Shown: positions 10,170 through 22,570, numbered from the stretch's first letter. The stretch: DNA of 64,000 nt from Sorex araneus (GCF_027595985.1 NC_073304.1:213434500-213498499); one strand, 5' to 3'. Program-made: numbers and translations. The notes: generated by a model from the sequence alone, not told the origin.

Positions 10170-10435
10170 CAAGAGACGAGGAGATGGCTGGAAGGGTTGG
10201 GGCACACGCTTTGCATGCTGGAGCCCTGGGTTTGATCCCCACGCCAGCTTTGGTCCATGTCAAAAGAGGGGTTCCTTTGGGCACCAGCAGTCGAATCCAC
10301 AAGAAAGGATGATTGCTCGCAAGGTCAGGGAATGGATTGTTGACACGGCGAAGCTGGTTTGGTCCCCAGAGCACCCCCAGGAGCCACTCCTGGAATAGCA
10401 CCTGAACACTGCCCGGTGCGGCCCTAAAACAGAGT
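10170..10435 (+). repeat. Old shrew SINE split by an insertion
   Basis: The head (to 10,256) and the 3' half (from 10,358) belong to one SINE. About 101 bp of the unclassified repeat separates them, flanked by the 8-bp direct repeat tttggtcc. Confidence 0.65.
10257..10357 (+). mobile_element. Unclassified ~101-bp insertion, repeat copy 2
   Basis: It interrupts a SINE and is flanked by tttggtcc at 10,249-10,256 and 10,358-10,365. It is an inverted match to 9,922-10,032. Confidence 0.5.
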
Positions 10436-10654
10436 GATGAACAAGTTCCGTATCTCGGGGAGCTGTATAATAGATGTATAATAGATCAGCTCACACCCAT
10501 CAAGGGATACACTTAAGACAGGTGTGTTTTATTGTACGCAATCACATACCAGAAAGTCCTGTGATCCTTCTACTCCCCAGCCTGACCCCCCCAAAGGAGG
10601 CTCCACCCCACAAAGGTCATAGACTATGACCCAGCAGTGCTCATGACCCCCCCG

Positions 10655-10862
10655 TGTCTCTGCACTGTGGGTAAGAGAATAAATCATAGAGGGGTGGGGG
10701 TGCAGATGGCTCAAAGGGCTGGAACATGAGCTGTGTGTGTTGGAGTCCCGGGTTTGAGTCCGCGACCACATAGATCCTGTGGTCCCCCAGCACAGCCATC
10801 AAGCACAGAGTGGAGAGTAGCCCCTGAGCACAGCCAGATGTGACCCCAGATGTGGTAGGAGC
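10655..10862 (+). repeat. Extended SINE subfamily, copy A
   Basis: The SINE is preceded by 'gtgggtaagagaataaatca', which is shared, in the same position, with 12,170-12,390. Confidence 0.65.
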
Positions 10863-12169
10863 TGAGAGAAGGATCTGGAACCACATCCTGCAGACCGGGG
10901 CGTGCGTGCTTCCACTTCCCTGGGGGGCTTTGTGCCTCTGCAGAGGAAGCTTTCTGAGATTCAGTGCACTCTAGGGCGGGAGATACCCACACTGCAGGGG
11001 TCTCCTTGGGACACGTATACAGACCCCCTGGCTCCCTACCACACCCTCACCCCACAAGGGAAAGTACACAGGCGTCAGGTGGTTGCAGGGATGCTGATTC
11101 AACACAACAGCCAGACGGGGTCACTAAGGCACAGCTCTTAGCTGTCTTTGGACAAAACCTCAAGAAACGAAAGAAAAGCACAGAGTTAAGAGGCTTTTCA
11201 GGGGGGGGTCAAGATAAAACTGCATTTAGGGGGTGGAGGAGAGAGCTCAAAACAATGGAGATTTTGGGAGTCTCTGATTTGATTCCTGGTACTCAGCACT
11301 GCCTGTGTGAGGCCATTCAGAAAAAAAGATAATTTAGCATGAAGAATTTACACTTCAGACACCACCCTCCTAGATTCAGGGACCAGGTGGAAAAGCCCAG
11401 ACTCCCCAGGACACAGTACGTGTATAGACATGCAGATGAAAGATGTCCAAGCAGCTGGTATGACAAAGGAACCAAGATGATGAGGGTGCTCCTTGCCTGA
11501 AAACACACAGAGTAAGAAATGGTTGGATGGGACCCGCTCCCCTGTCGTCCAAAGTGGATTTCCTTGGCATCCCAAGTTTTCCACTCTCACGTAGAAAGAC
11601 AAAATGACTCCAGCAAGATTCGCTGGACTGATTCTAAGCTCCCACCAACTTGTTTGTATCTGAAAGGAGAGGCACCCAACAGAGTGGCCACCCCATGTCC
11701 CCCTGTCAGTCCCCACACAAGGCCCCATCAAGACAGGAAGCTACAGACAGCAATTGGGTTGGATCAACCTATACTCCCCCCAAATAAATGGATACATCAG
11801 CTCTTGGAGCCAAGTACTTGGCGTCAACATGAGTCTGTCAGTACCCTGAGCAGCCCGGGTCTGGTGTGGGCAGTCGCCCACCCCCATTTGTCTTCTTTCT
11901 CCAGTAAACTGTGGCTCTAAGGGTCACTTGCAGGAATGTGCAAAGCCATTGTTAACCGAGCACTATTTGGACAGGAGCTGGGCACTGCAGGGGACTGAAG
12001 ACTTCCTTTGTCTCGGGCTATAGACTGAGCATTTTCTGGGGTGACCTCATTTAATCCTCATAACCACCCTGTTTATTCATGCTCATGAGAAAAATCAAAT
12101 TCAACCTTCATCCCAAAGAAACCAGCTAGAAAGCGATCATTGTGTATCAGCCCCCTCCCCCCACCAAAT
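10863..12169. other. Mostly unassigned intronic stretch
   Basis: One decayed SINE at about 11,230-11,330. The remainder shows no exon or repeat that I recognise. Confidence 0.4.
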
Positions 12170-12390
12170 CTCTCTGGCACTGTGGATAAGAGAATAAATC
12201 ATAGTGGGGTAGGGGTGCAGAGGGCTCAAAGGACTGGGACATGAGCTGTGTGTGGAGGAGCCCTGGGTTTGAGTCCCCCGCCCCATAAACCCCGTGGTCC
12301 CCCAGCCTAGCCAGGTACATCCCCCTTTAAGCACAGAGCTGAGAGCAGCCTCTGAGCGCAGCCAGATGTGACCCCAGACAACAGCAAATA
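12170..12390 (+). repeat. Extended SINE subfamily, copy B
   Basis: Same 5' extension and body as copy A; ends 'gatgtgaccccagacaacag'. Confidence 0.65.
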
Positions 12391-12404
12391 AAGACGCAGG
12401 AGGG

Positions 12405-12562
12405 CCAGACAGATAGAATAAGGGTTAAGACGCTTGCCTTGCAAAGCAGCCGATCCTAGTTCTATCCCTGTCGCTGTATATGGTCCTCTTCCCCTCAGCA
12501 TGGCCAAGAATCACTCCTGAACACAGAGTCCGAAATAGCCCCTGAGCACCACCAGATGTTGC
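12405..12562 (+). repeat. Shrew SINE, diverged
   Basis: Head 'gccagacagatagaataagg'; ends in a short A-rich run. Confidence 0.65.
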
Positions 12563-14040
12563 CAAAAAAGAAAAAGGAAGTGGGGGGGGGGCGCGGTCAA
12601 GAGGCTTCACAGCCAGTGTCCATAGAGTTAGGGCACAAACACCACTTCATTCCAAGAGTGAAGACTTCCGACTTCAAACAACCATGCTGTTAGAGACACG
12701 GGTTCAAACCCACTTCCTTAGACAGTTTTCTCTGGTCCCCCTCCTTCCTACTAATCAGATTCTCCCCTGGCTTGATTCTTCCTGACACTCATTCTGATTC
12801 TTACTGATTCGTTCTGGTATTTTTACTGACAAAACACCCTTTAAGCCTTGATTTTTCCTTTTTCAGATCTAAGATCTACCCCAATAGATGCCTTCTAAGC
12901 AAGGAGCTCTTTGCAAGAAAATAAGTTCATTCATCTTTCTACTCCATACAAACGCTCCACACCTAGGTAGAGGTTGCGTAACTAGAGGAAAGGCTAATAA
13001 CTCATGAGATGATTACAAAGTCCAAGTGTGCAGTTTATGTTCTGTTCTGTATGTGCCCAAGGTGTGTGTGGGGGGGAAACTCTCACTGGAAGATACTATT
13101 AGCAAATTGTTGAACTTTTCAGGATGATGGCAGGAGCCCATTTGGGGAATAACAATCTGGTTATACACTCCAAGCTGAATATACGCCACCCTGCACCGAG
13201 GGGAGCATTTCCAGCTTCTGATCCTGGTGCCACTGACCACAGACCTGGAGGGAGATCCATAATGCCCACTCACCCCTCCGCCCTGACCATCAATTTCAAA
13301 TCACTGTGTCCATCCTCTCCAAGCACCAAACCCAGCTCTGAAAAGCTTTAGCTCTGCTTACTCTCTCCCCACTCCCCGTGTTTTGCAGTGTCAGAGGAAT
13401 GAAGCCCTGGGCCTCCCGCTGACCCTGTCCTCTCCACCTTCGCCAGCTCCCCCAGGAGCTGCACTCGAAGTTCCAGAAATCAGCCGAGGATCCCTCCCTC
13501 CAGGGCTTTCGGGAGGCCCGCACCAGCCCACCTGCCTTCCCTGGGGAAGGTTGTGCAGACAGGGCCAAAGGGTTGGTGGGTCGGGGGATGTGGGAAGCCA
13601 CACAAGGGATCGTCCTTCCCTCTGTGGACGAGGCCCGCACAGCAACGGCTCAGATGGAGCGGGGAGTGTCCAGCAGGACAAGGGGCTGGGCTGAGTTTGG
13701 GCAGAGGCCACCACCTTGGCCGCTGTCCAGGAAAGAGAAGCAGGTGTTAGAGAAAGGTCACTGAGAGAGAGCCTCTCCTGTTTTCACACCAGCTGGAGTC
13801 CCGAAGCAAGTTCTCAAGGGCCCTGGGAGGCAGCTCTGGGTCAGTGCAGCAAGCCGGGCAGCGGGAGGGAGACAAATGCACCCAGCTGCACCACTGAGGA
13901 GAGTACCCAGGGCCGTGTGGTCGGAGGAGATTCAGGGCAATCTGGCGTCACAGTTCTAGCTTGTCCCTATGAGGCAAAGCCAGGATCAGATAAGGAACAG
14001 ATAAGCTAGACTACGTCGGAATCAGAAAGAACCAGATGTT
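12563..14040. other. Unassigned intronic stretch
   Basis: Low-repeat sequence with no exon signal. Comparison with other mammals would be needed to see conserved elements. Confidence 0.4.
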
Positions 14041-14063
14041 GCGGGGGGGGGGGGGGGGGGGGA
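14041..14063 (+). repeat. Poly-G run
   Basis: More than 20 consecutive G; the length is likely unreliable in the assembly. Confidence 0.85.
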
Positions 14064-14800
14064 GGCTTTCCACACCTGGTCTCCTGGAACCCTGAGAAGT
14101 GGATCCCTAAACTTATCTCCACGTGAAGTCCAGGATCTAGAGCCACAGCATCCACCGTGACTGGATCCCTGATCTCTTCCCAGGAAGGTCAGTCTCTTAA
14201 ATGTTTGACTCCAAGATTTTTCCAGGTGACAGGGGGCAAGAAAGAGGCTCAGGTGGGCAGCAAGCAAACACCACCTGGAGGGGACCAGGAAGGGAACGGG
14301 GAGAGTCTTATCTGGGGGTGACTGGACAGGATCCAGGATTTCTCTGCTCCCAGAGGCAGCAGGACTCCAGCAGGCAAGGGAGCTGTCTTGTTAACACACA
14401 AAAGGGCCCAAGATCAGGAACACCCAGTGGCCTGACTTGTCCTGAAACAGGCACACTTTGGGGGGCGACTTTGCTCAGTGCTCTCACAGTCAAAGGGGAC
14501 TCCCCAGATAGGGCTGGCAGGCTAGGGTGCTGGCTGAGGGGCTCTCTGAGGAAAGTGCTGGCAAAGAAGGTGCCCTCTGCATCACCATCCCATCTACTGC
14601 CCAGCCCTAGTGGGGTCGCAGGTCCCCCCTGCGGGGAAGGTGGGAGAGGGAGGCTGATTCCTAGAAAACGCAGCAGAAGCATGGGGAAGCTGCAAGCACC
14701 CTAGCTCAGGAGCCTGGCTGTCCTAAGAGCCTGTGAACTGGAACTTCTTGGCCAAAAGAGGAATTTGCTGCTCCCTCCAACTCCTTCAACTTGTTTAAAA
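14064..14800. other. Unassigned intronic stretch
   Basis: Nothing recognised. Confidence 0.4.
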
Positions 14801-14827
14801 AAACAATAATAATAATAATAATAATAG

Positions 14828-14985
14828 TGGGCTGGAGCAATAGTACAGCAGGTAGGGTGCTTGCCTTGCAGGCAAGGCAAAGAACTGTGCCAAGGCTGGA
14901 TCCCTGGCACCCCGTGTGGCCCTCTGAATTCAGCCCGGAGTGATCCCTGAGTGCAGAACCTCTGGGATCTGCCACAAACAACAAC
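14828..14985 (+). repeat. Shrew SINE
   Basis: Head 'gggctggagcaatagtacag', directly preceded by (AAT)n at 14,803-14,827; internal duplication of 'ggcaaggcaa'. Confidence 0.7.
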
Positions 14986-15239
14986 TACAAGACCAAACTT
15001 CTCTCAGAGAAGAAGCATGCCTCGAGAACTTCTCCCTTTTCCATGTCCAGAGCTCACTCTCCCACCCCCATCTGGTGCCCAGACTTTTTCCTGACTCCAG
15101 ACTTAGTCCCTGGTCCAGGTGGGGGTGTCGGGGGGAGGGGGTGGGAGGGCCAGGCAGCCCCCTGGGCACCAACGCCTTACAGGCTGGGTAGCAAAGGTAA
15201 CCTCCCCCGGAATCCTCGGAGGAGGAGGTGGATTCTGGA

Positions 15240-16650
15240 CTTGACGCTGCTTTGTGGCTGCAGAGGTCATGGGGGGCAGCGTTCCCCCTCCCTACCCCCC
15301 CCACCCACCCACACACCCCCCCCCCCCGCGCCAGAGTGCGTTTGCGCGCGCCAGGCAACGGGAAGCTGCTGGGCCGAGTGGTGCGGGGCAGAAAGCAGCA
15401 CCCACCCCTCCTTCTCCCCAAAGTTCCTCTCTGAAGCCGGTACAGCTCCGAAGCAGAGTCCTGGGCTGGGAGCCCAGACTTTCGCGCCGGCCCCTCCCCC
15501 TCGGGCCCGTCTATCAAAGACCCGCATTCGGGGATCCCGAAAAGAATGCGCGGAGGCCTGGCGCGGCACCCCTGGTCGGCGCGGGCCGGCCCCAATCCAC
15601 TTCGCATCCTGCTGCTGATGCGGGGGTCCCGGCCTCTGCGCACCCTCCGGGGCCTCCCAGCTCCCGAGGAGGAGGGGGAGCGGTCAGCCCCCCCCCCGCC
15701 TCCCCGCCCAGGCTCTATAGGCACCCCCACCCCCAGCTGCCCCCTCGGGGACCGGGCCCGCCCCCTCCCTCCCCGGGCCTCCTACCTTAGCAGACGCACG
15801 CCCTGGCGCCTGGCCTCCTGCCCCCCGGGAGAGAGGACGGCCCGAGCCCCCGGCCCCCGCAGGCCCCCGCTGCACAGCCTGGCGAGTCGCAGCATCCCGG
15901 CGTACAGGGCCATGGCTCAGGGCACCGGGCGTCCCCGCCCGCGCGAGTAAACTTTTAAAGTGAGCCGAGGCGGGGCGAGCGCGGGGCCGGCGTGGGGCGG
16001 GAGGGTCGCCTCTGCCTATGGGGTGCGGAGGCCTCGGGCCGGCGGCGCGGGGCGGGGCGCGGGCGGGCGAGCGGGCGGGCGACCCGGGGCCACCGCCCCC
16101 TCCCCCCCTCCAAGAACTGCCCGGGTTTCCTTCCGGATCCGAGATCCGGGCCGTGGCCGCTCACGGGTCCCCCCGCAGGCGGTCACCAAGGGCTGGGGAG
16201 AGAGCGGGGTGATTCCGTGCCCAGGGCGCTCAGAGGCGCCGCCAGCAGCCGCGCCCCCGCGCGCCCGGCCGGTCGCAGGCGGGGCGCGCCCCCACCCCAC
16301 CCCGCCCCTGGTTTCCAGCACCCCAGAACTGTGCCAACTGGAGCAAAGGGCCGGCGGGGGTGTGCAGGGCCGCCGGGACAAAGGGTGCAGCGGGTGAGCC
16401 CCCCTCCCAGCCGGGACCCGCAGAAGCAGGTGGGAAAAGAATCCACAGGGTGCCTCGCTCACCCGCATGCCAGCCTCCCAACTCTGCCACCGAATGGCAG
16501 CTGCTGGGGTGGAAGAGGCCGGTCGCACCCTTGGTGCAGGCGGCCGTCCGGGCAAAGAGGCTCCGCATCGCTCCCCCCAGCACTGCCCGGCGCACTGGCC
16601 CGCGCGCCCCAGCCCCTCCCCGCTCCGATCGCTCTCCTGGGGTCCCCTGA
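15240..16650 (-). promoter_or_regulatory. ACSF2: ACSF2 CpG-island promoter
   Basis: Dense CpG and GC boxes around the first coding exon. On the minus strand a TTTAAAAG element lies about 40 bp before the ATG. Transcription start not determined. The homopolymeric C and G runs produce many long but meaningless open frames. Confidence 0.75.
15786..15913 (-). CDS. ACSF2: Acyl-CoA synthetase family member 2, first coding exon
   Basis: Encodes the N-terminus of a mitochondrial medium-chain acyl-CoA synthetase, which activates fatty acids to acyl-CoA using ATP. The exon starts at ATG 15,913 in a good context (GCC before, G after). It gives 42 codons plus two bases: MALYAGMLRLARLC, then QEARRQGVRLL, which aligns with the mammalian ACSF2 mitochondrial leader (MxxYxGMLRLxRLC ... 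QEARxQGVR). It ends at a GTAGG donor. The Arg/Ala/Leu-rich, acid-poor sequence fits a matrix targeting peptide. The catalytic body is outside the window. Minus-strand placement, divergent from LRRC59, agrees with mammalian synteny. Confidence 0.85.
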
Positions 16651-17204
16651 GATCCCAGTGAAGTAGTGGGGTGCTACAGCGATCCGAACTGAGCTGCAGG
16701 AGAGATGGGAGGTGTCCATGGCCTCGCTCAGATCCCGTCTGGGAACGGTGTCACCAAGGTCTCTGGGCAGAGCCCTGACCCTTGCCCCAGAGGAGTTGGG
16801 GAGAGCAGTGGGGGAAAGGCCCTGGCGGAGGAGCTCTGTCCGCCCCCCTCACACACACACCCGACCTGAGCGCGGATGTTGTAAGCTGGATGGCAGGACG
16901 GACCGACGGCCAGGGTGGGGCCTGGCCTGAGCAGACCTTTGTCCTTCTCGTGCTCTTTGGATCTCGGGATGGCCTAGATCCGTTTTCTTCTGTAAACTCC
17001 ACTCTTCCACCGCACCCCACCTTCGGGAGCCAGAGCGCGAGCAGGACTAGTAAGGCGCTTGCATCGGGTTCCCCATCCCCAGCATCCCATAGGGTCCCTC
17101 GTGCCCCCGCCTGGAGTGATCTCTGACCACTGCAGGGTGTGAACACTTACCCCCCACCACACCCACACACACACACAATTAAATTCCCACTCTCTCTCCC
17201 CTTC

Positions 17205-17388
17205 TTTTTTTTTTTCTTGTGAGGAAAGAGCTTTTGGGTCACACCCAGTGATGCTCAGGACTTACTCCTGGCTCTGCATTCAGGAGTTACTCCTGGCAGT
17301 GCTCTGGAGACTTTATGGGATGCCGGGGATTAAATCCAGGTTGGCCGCATGCAAGGCAAATGCCCTCTCTGCTGCACTATTGCCCTCC
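17205..17388 (-). repeat. Shrew SINE
   Basis: Poly-T, then 'gggtcacacccagtgatgct', to 'gcactattgccctccccc'. Confidence 0.8.
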
Positions 17389-17594
17389 CCCGACCTCCTT
17401 CTTTTGGCTGAAGCCTGAAGATGCAGCTTCCTGCTGTGACTGCACTCTTGTCCGCAGTGTTTGCTCTGTGGAGGTTTACACCCCCTTACAGACCATCCTT
17501 GTGCACACGCTCATTGCAGTGTGCACGCTTTAGTTGAGCCAGCCTGATTAGCGTTTTGGTAGTTGTGAGATTCAGACACCTACTTGCTACAGGT

Positions 17595-17776
17595 GGCACT
17601 TTCTTGGACTGGGGGAGTGGGTTTAGAACCACACTCAGAGAGAGGTGCTCAGACGCTATTCCTGGCTCAGGAGGGGACCCTGGCCTGAGCCCAGAGAACC
17701 TTTGGCACCCAGGGTTTGAAACTGGTTCTGCAGCCAGTAAGGCAAGTGCCCTCATCCCTGTACTATCTCCAGCCTT
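17595..17776 (-). repeat. Shrew SINE, old
   Basis: Recognised by 'gctattcctggctcagg' and the 'tactatctccagcc' end. Confidence 0.55.
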
Positions 17777-17845
17777 GTAGGTGACACTTCCTGGCTGTGG
17801 TTCCCTGCACACATACCCTCTTCAATCGCCCCACCCACCCACCCA

Positions 17846-17878
17846 ACACACGCACACACACACACACACACACACACC
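17846..17878 (+). repeat. (CA)n microsatellite
   Basis: About 15 CA units. Confidence 0.9.
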
Positions 17879-18734
17879 ATTACACCTGTTTTGTATGGTG
17901 TTCACACCCTCTTGACTTTGATGCAGCTGGAAATCACTTCCGGTACTGGTGACCCCAGGTAACAGGGACACCAGGCTCAAACTACAGTACTGCTAGGGTC
18001 AGGCTCCATGCATGTGGGACATCCAGGGTTCAAACTCATGACCAAATGCTGGTGAGGCATGAGCTCCGAGTCCTGGTGCTATTCTCTTAAGGGCTCTGTG
18101 CAGTCCCGAGAGAGACCTCAGCGTGTCCTCTGAGACTGTGGCTATTGGGAGGGGTCTGCACACAGACTGTGTGGAGGGGAGGGAGGGGGCAGGCAGACAC
18201 CCAGAAGGACAGAAATCCTGAGGATGGGGATGGAACAAGGGCACCACTTCAGAATGTGGAGCAGGTGGGAGGATCCCAGTTCAGTATTTGGAGTCGAGGA
18301 GCCAGCCCTGCTGGCAGGCCCTGCCACTCATGCCCTGGGTGACCCTGGGTGACCTGGGGAAGCGGTGGTTCCTCCGGGAGCTGGTGCAGAAAGGTGGATG
18401 CTGCTCCCCCACACCCTCCCACGTTCCCTGCTCCTGAAGGACCAATCCTGGGGGAAGAGAGATACGCCTTCCTCCTCCAAACTTTCTGCTCCAGGCTTCT
18501 CAGCTCTTCCCAGACACAACAATCCTGACCTCCCAGCCACCAGCTTCAGGACAAGACAAGCATCCCGCCAGGTCTGGCACACCTGGACACAGTCTGTGTT
18601 TCTGGAATATGAAACGGAGCTTGCCCAAGCATGGGGCATGATGGGCACAGGTCATAGCTCTGCCCATACTTACCTGTCACGGGGCAAGTCCTAGGACCTC
18701 TCCAGCTTGAGTCACCAGCTTTTGGGGGAGTTCC
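17879..18734. other. Unassigned intergenic stretch
   Basis: Possibly a decayed SINE near 17,940-18,080; otherwise nothing. Confidence 0.35.
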
Positions 18735-18897
18735 TTTTTCATGCACCCTCAGCGATGCTCAGGCGTTACTCCTGTCTCTGCAGTCTGGAATCACTCCTAG
18801 TGGGGTTTGGGGGACCATAGGTGATGCCAGGGATCAAACCTTGGTCAACCAAGTGCAGGGCAATCGGCTTACCCACTGTACTATCATTCCTGCCCCT
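18735..18897 (-). repeat. Shrew SINE
   Basis: Ends 'tactatcattcctgcccc'. Confidence 0.75.
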
Positions 18898-19089
18898 GGA
18901 GTATGACTTTCTTGCTTTGTTCATGCACCACACCCAGAAGTGCTTGTGGGAGTCCCAGCTGTCTCAGAGATTGTACCAGGCATTGCTCGGGGACCAGGTA
19001 CTCCAGATAAAACCTGTACCTCCTCTCTTGCTCTTCACGCCCATATTCTCCCTTGAACACTTACTTGCCTGCTGGTCTATATTTATTTC

Positions 19090-19245
19090 TTTTTTTTTTT
19101 CCTTTTAGGTCACACCTGGCGATGCTCAGGGTGTGAGCATCCTAGCTCTGCACTCAGGAATTACTCCTGGCAGTGCTCAGGGACCATATGGGATGCCGGA
19201 GATTGAAGTTGGGTCAGCTGGGGCAAACGTCCTGCTCCACCCCCC
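19090..19245 (-). repeat. Shrew SINE lacking its head
   Basis: Poly-T and body present; stops at the A/B box region with 'aaacgtcctgctcc'. Confidence 0.7.
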
Positions 19246-19319
19246 AAATGGTCTATATTTCTTTGCTTGCTTTCTTGACTCTGGAGAAGCCCATGTTCTT
19301 TTCTTTTTCTTGTGGTTGG

Positions 19320-19490
19320 TTTTTTTTTGTTTGTTTGTTTTTGGGTCACACCAGGCAACGCATAGGGGTTAGTCCTGGCTCTGCACTCAGGAATTACTCC
19401 TGGCGGTGCTCAGGGGACCATATGGGATGCTGGGAATTAGACTTGCAAGGCAAACGCCCTACTCGCTGGGCTAGCTCCAGCCACGAAGCC
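19320..19490 (-). repeat. Shrew SINE
   Basis: Contains a deletion near the B box ('ggaattagacttgcaaggca'). Confidence 0.8.
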
Positions 19491-19589
19491 CATGTTTTTG
19501 TCTGAGCACATTTCCCCCTCTTTCTCTCTCCTCTCACATTTTTCCAAGTAAGTTCTATTCAGTATAAATTATCTTACTTCATAAAAAAA

Positions 19590-19756
19590 TGGGACTGGAG
19601 CGATAGCACATCGGGTAGAGCGTTTAACCTTGCAGGAGGCCGACCTGGGTTTGATTCCCAGCATCCCATATGGTCCCCTGAGTACCTCCAGGAGTTAATT
19701 CCTGAGTGCATGAGCCAGGAGTAACCCTGTGCATTGCCAGGTGTGACCCAAAAAGC
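19590..19756 (+). repeat. Shrew SINE preceding homopurine tract
   Basis: Head 'gggactggagcgatagcaca'. The tail grew into the GAAA array. Confidence 0.85.
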
Positions 19757-20017
<261 letters not shown>

Positions 20018-20941
20018 CAAATGAACAAGAAAACCTGAGCCACCTGCCTGCAAAGCATGCGCTCCAACCCTCTGGCACTGTCTCTCTGACCCCTTTAAGC
20101 TGAGGATATTACCCAGCTGAGGCCTGAGGTCAGAGGCACAGAATTGGTCCTGGGCAGATTTTAGTAATCATTCCTTTCTTTCCCCATCATCTCCTTCCTC
20201 CTGCGTCCACACTGTGACCTTGCTTTGTGTGCTATTGCGGGCGTTTTCAGGAGGAGGGGTTCACTTACCTCCCTGCAGACTTGCGGTGGGCACAATTCCA
20301 GGGACTAGGAGGAAGGCTGGGAAAAAGGAAAATGAAGAGACCTGAGGAAGGGGTGTTGGGAGTACAGTGGGACGCTGCGGAAGCAGGCCCAGCACCCTTC
20401 AGGCCCTTCAACATTCCTCCCTGGCCTGGTGCCGTTCCCCCAACCCCCCTCCTCCAAAAAAGAAAGCTCTTGAGGTTCAAGGAGTATTTGGACCCTGTTT
20501 CCTGTGAACTTGCGCAATCCTGTGAGCACTTTCCAGGAGTAGGAAGACTGTGGGGTTTTGCCTGGGGCTGGAATCGATTTTTCTCTGTCTCTGTGTGGTA
20601 ACCTATACCTGTGATTTCTGGGGCAGAAAGGGATGTGGGTGGGGGTGGGGTAGCACTATGCAAAAGGGAAATTCTGATTTTCTAGAAACCTCGCAGGTGT
20701 GAGAAATCTGAAAGCTTGAGATCAGATTAGCATCAAAAGGAGAAAACCTCCTGGCCAGATCTGATTGAACTAGTGTGCAATCGGACAAACTGCATCATTG
20801 CTGCAGTAATCTGGCAATTCTGAGGAACTAAAGTGGCCTTTAGCTGGAAGAGTTCTCCTACCCGCCTGTCAAAGCTTTTTGCAACTTCCCTCCCTTTTCC
20901 TCCTTCGCCCCTACCCAGAAAATTTAGAAGGACTCGGGGTT
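20018..20941. other. Unassigned intergenic stretch
   Basis: Low-repeat sequence; no exon signal that I can support. Confidence 0.4.
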
Positions 20942-20956
20942 AAGAAAAGCTAAAAC

Positions 20957-21138
20957 TGGGGCTGGAGCGATAGCACAGCGGGTAGGGCGTTTGCCTTGCA
21001 CGCGGCTGACCCGGGTTCTAATCCCAGCATCCCGTATGGTCCCCTGAGCACCGCCAGGGGTAATTCCTGAGTGAAGAGCCAGGAGTAACCCCTGTGCATT
21101 GCCGGGTGTGACCCAAAAACAAAAAAAAAAAAAAAAGA
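20957..21138 (+). repeat. Shrew SINE with target-site duplication
   Basis: Near-consensus. Bounded by the 15-bp repeat aagaaaagctaaaac (20,942-20,956 and 21,139-21,153), hence a fairly recent insertion. Confidence 0.9.
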
Positions 21139-21257
21139 AAGAAAAGCTAAAACAGATGGGCCTGAGGCTCGTAATTTGGAGCATACGATGATCTCTCTCT
21201 GGGAGAAGCTGCTCCCTGGGATTATTGGCTTTTGGTTGGGCTAATAGAATCTTAAGA

Positions 21258-21442
21258 ACCTGGAGAGACAGTGCAGTGGGTGAAGGAGCTTGTCTCGCAC
21301 AGACAACCCAGGTTCAATCTCTGGCACCACATTGGCTCCCCAAACACCACCAGGAATGATCCCTGAGCAGAGAACAAGGAGTAAACCCTGAGCACAGAAT
21401 TTGGAGTAAGCCCCTGAGCACAGCTAGTTTTGACCCCAAAAC
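21258..21442 (+). repeat. Shrew SINE, diverged
   Basis: An extra internal copy of 'gagcacagaatttggagtaa' lengthens the body. Confidence 0.7.
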
Positions 21443-22394
21443 AAACAAAAGAATTCTTTTGCACTGCCAAGACACCCGACCAGTGTAGAATACACAGGAG
21501 AACTCACTGCAAATTCTAGTCTCGCTGGTCTTCACTAACACATCTCTCCTCCATTTTCTGTCCTTGCCACGTGTGTTCTTTGTATGTTCCTCAATTGTGC
21601 ACACTCACCCGTTCTCCCTCATGAATATGGATGAGTTTCCTGAGAAGGGCTGGAGAAGGTCTAAGCTGTGATTTCGCTCCGACGCTGCTGGGCATAAAAC
21701 CAGACAGCTTCTCTTTGAGCTGCTCTCCAGCCCCTGCTGGTGGACACCCTCCCCATCAGCTATTCTATGCCTTTTCTAGGGTGACACACCGTGACCCCCT
21801 CAAGGCCTTTGGGAGAGGCTGGTTGGGGTTGGGGGTTTACGTACGTGCTCTGTCCTATTTGTTTCATATGCTCTGTGCTGTGATTTTGGGGTTTGCCTGA
21901 ATCTGTAAGTTTGGAGAGTTTTTTTTTTTTTCCCCTTCTATGAGCTTTGTATGTAAGAAGGTCTGGTCTGCGTCTTTTTTGTACTAAGAAAAAAAGCCAA
22001 AGTCAGTACATCTGAGAGCGATTCTAGGCTCCGAGGATCCAATTCCAAGATTCAGCTGTTAATATGGCAATCCTTTTCCTCTTGTCTGCTCTTATGGTGA
22101 GTGAACTCTAGGTTCCTTGGATAAAGAACAACAACAACAAAGTGTTTATTAATTTGTAGGATCACAATCTGGAAAATGGCTAGTCTGACTCGTGGGCCTG
22201 TGAGAGGAAAACTGGAATTTTAAATTCAGATTTCTTACTGGGAAAACATTAAATGGATTTTTAAAGGTAAAGAAATAATGTCAAAATATTGTGACTAGCA
22301 AAGTGATATTTTAACACCTGAGATCCAATAGGATCTTAAAGTTTAACAGCCAACAAGGAAAACTTGAGTTAAAAAAAAAAAGACATGCTGGTTT
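21443..22394. other. Unassigned intergenic stretch
   Basis: Nothing recognised; becomes AT-rich after 21,900. Confidence 0.4.
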
Positions 22395-22570
22395 TTGTTT
22401 TGTTTTATTTTGGGCCCATACCTAGTAGTGCTCAGGGACTAATTCCGGCTCTGGGCTCAGGGATCACTCATGGCAGTGCTCAGGGGACCATAAGTAGTGC
22501 CCAAGAGTTGAACCAGAGTCGACCATAAGCATGACCAATCTTAACCTCTAAACTACACATCGTGGCCCCC
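22395..22570 (-). repeat. Shrew SINE, old
   Basis: 'gggcccatacctagtagtgct' to 'acacatcgtggcccc'. Confidence 0.65.

Larger units (their letters stand above)
1..15785 (-). other. ACSF2: ACSF2 intron 1 (partial)
   Basis: Everything left of the donor at 15,785 is read as ACSF2 intron 1. I searched the minus strand for the next ACSF2 exons (mitochondrial acyl-CoA synthetase body and AMP-binding motifs) and for CHAD, which lies inside human ACSF2, and saw neither. They should lie beyond position 1. The interval is mostly SINE, L1 and RTE remnants; stretches with no recognisable content are listed separately. Intron assignment is inference from the exon and from synteny. Confidence 0.75.

Noticed and set aside
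1-15785. CHAD gene and ACSF2 exon 2 onward, expected by synteny
   Set aside because: No chondroadherin LRRs and no AMP-binding exons were found; they probably lie outside the window.
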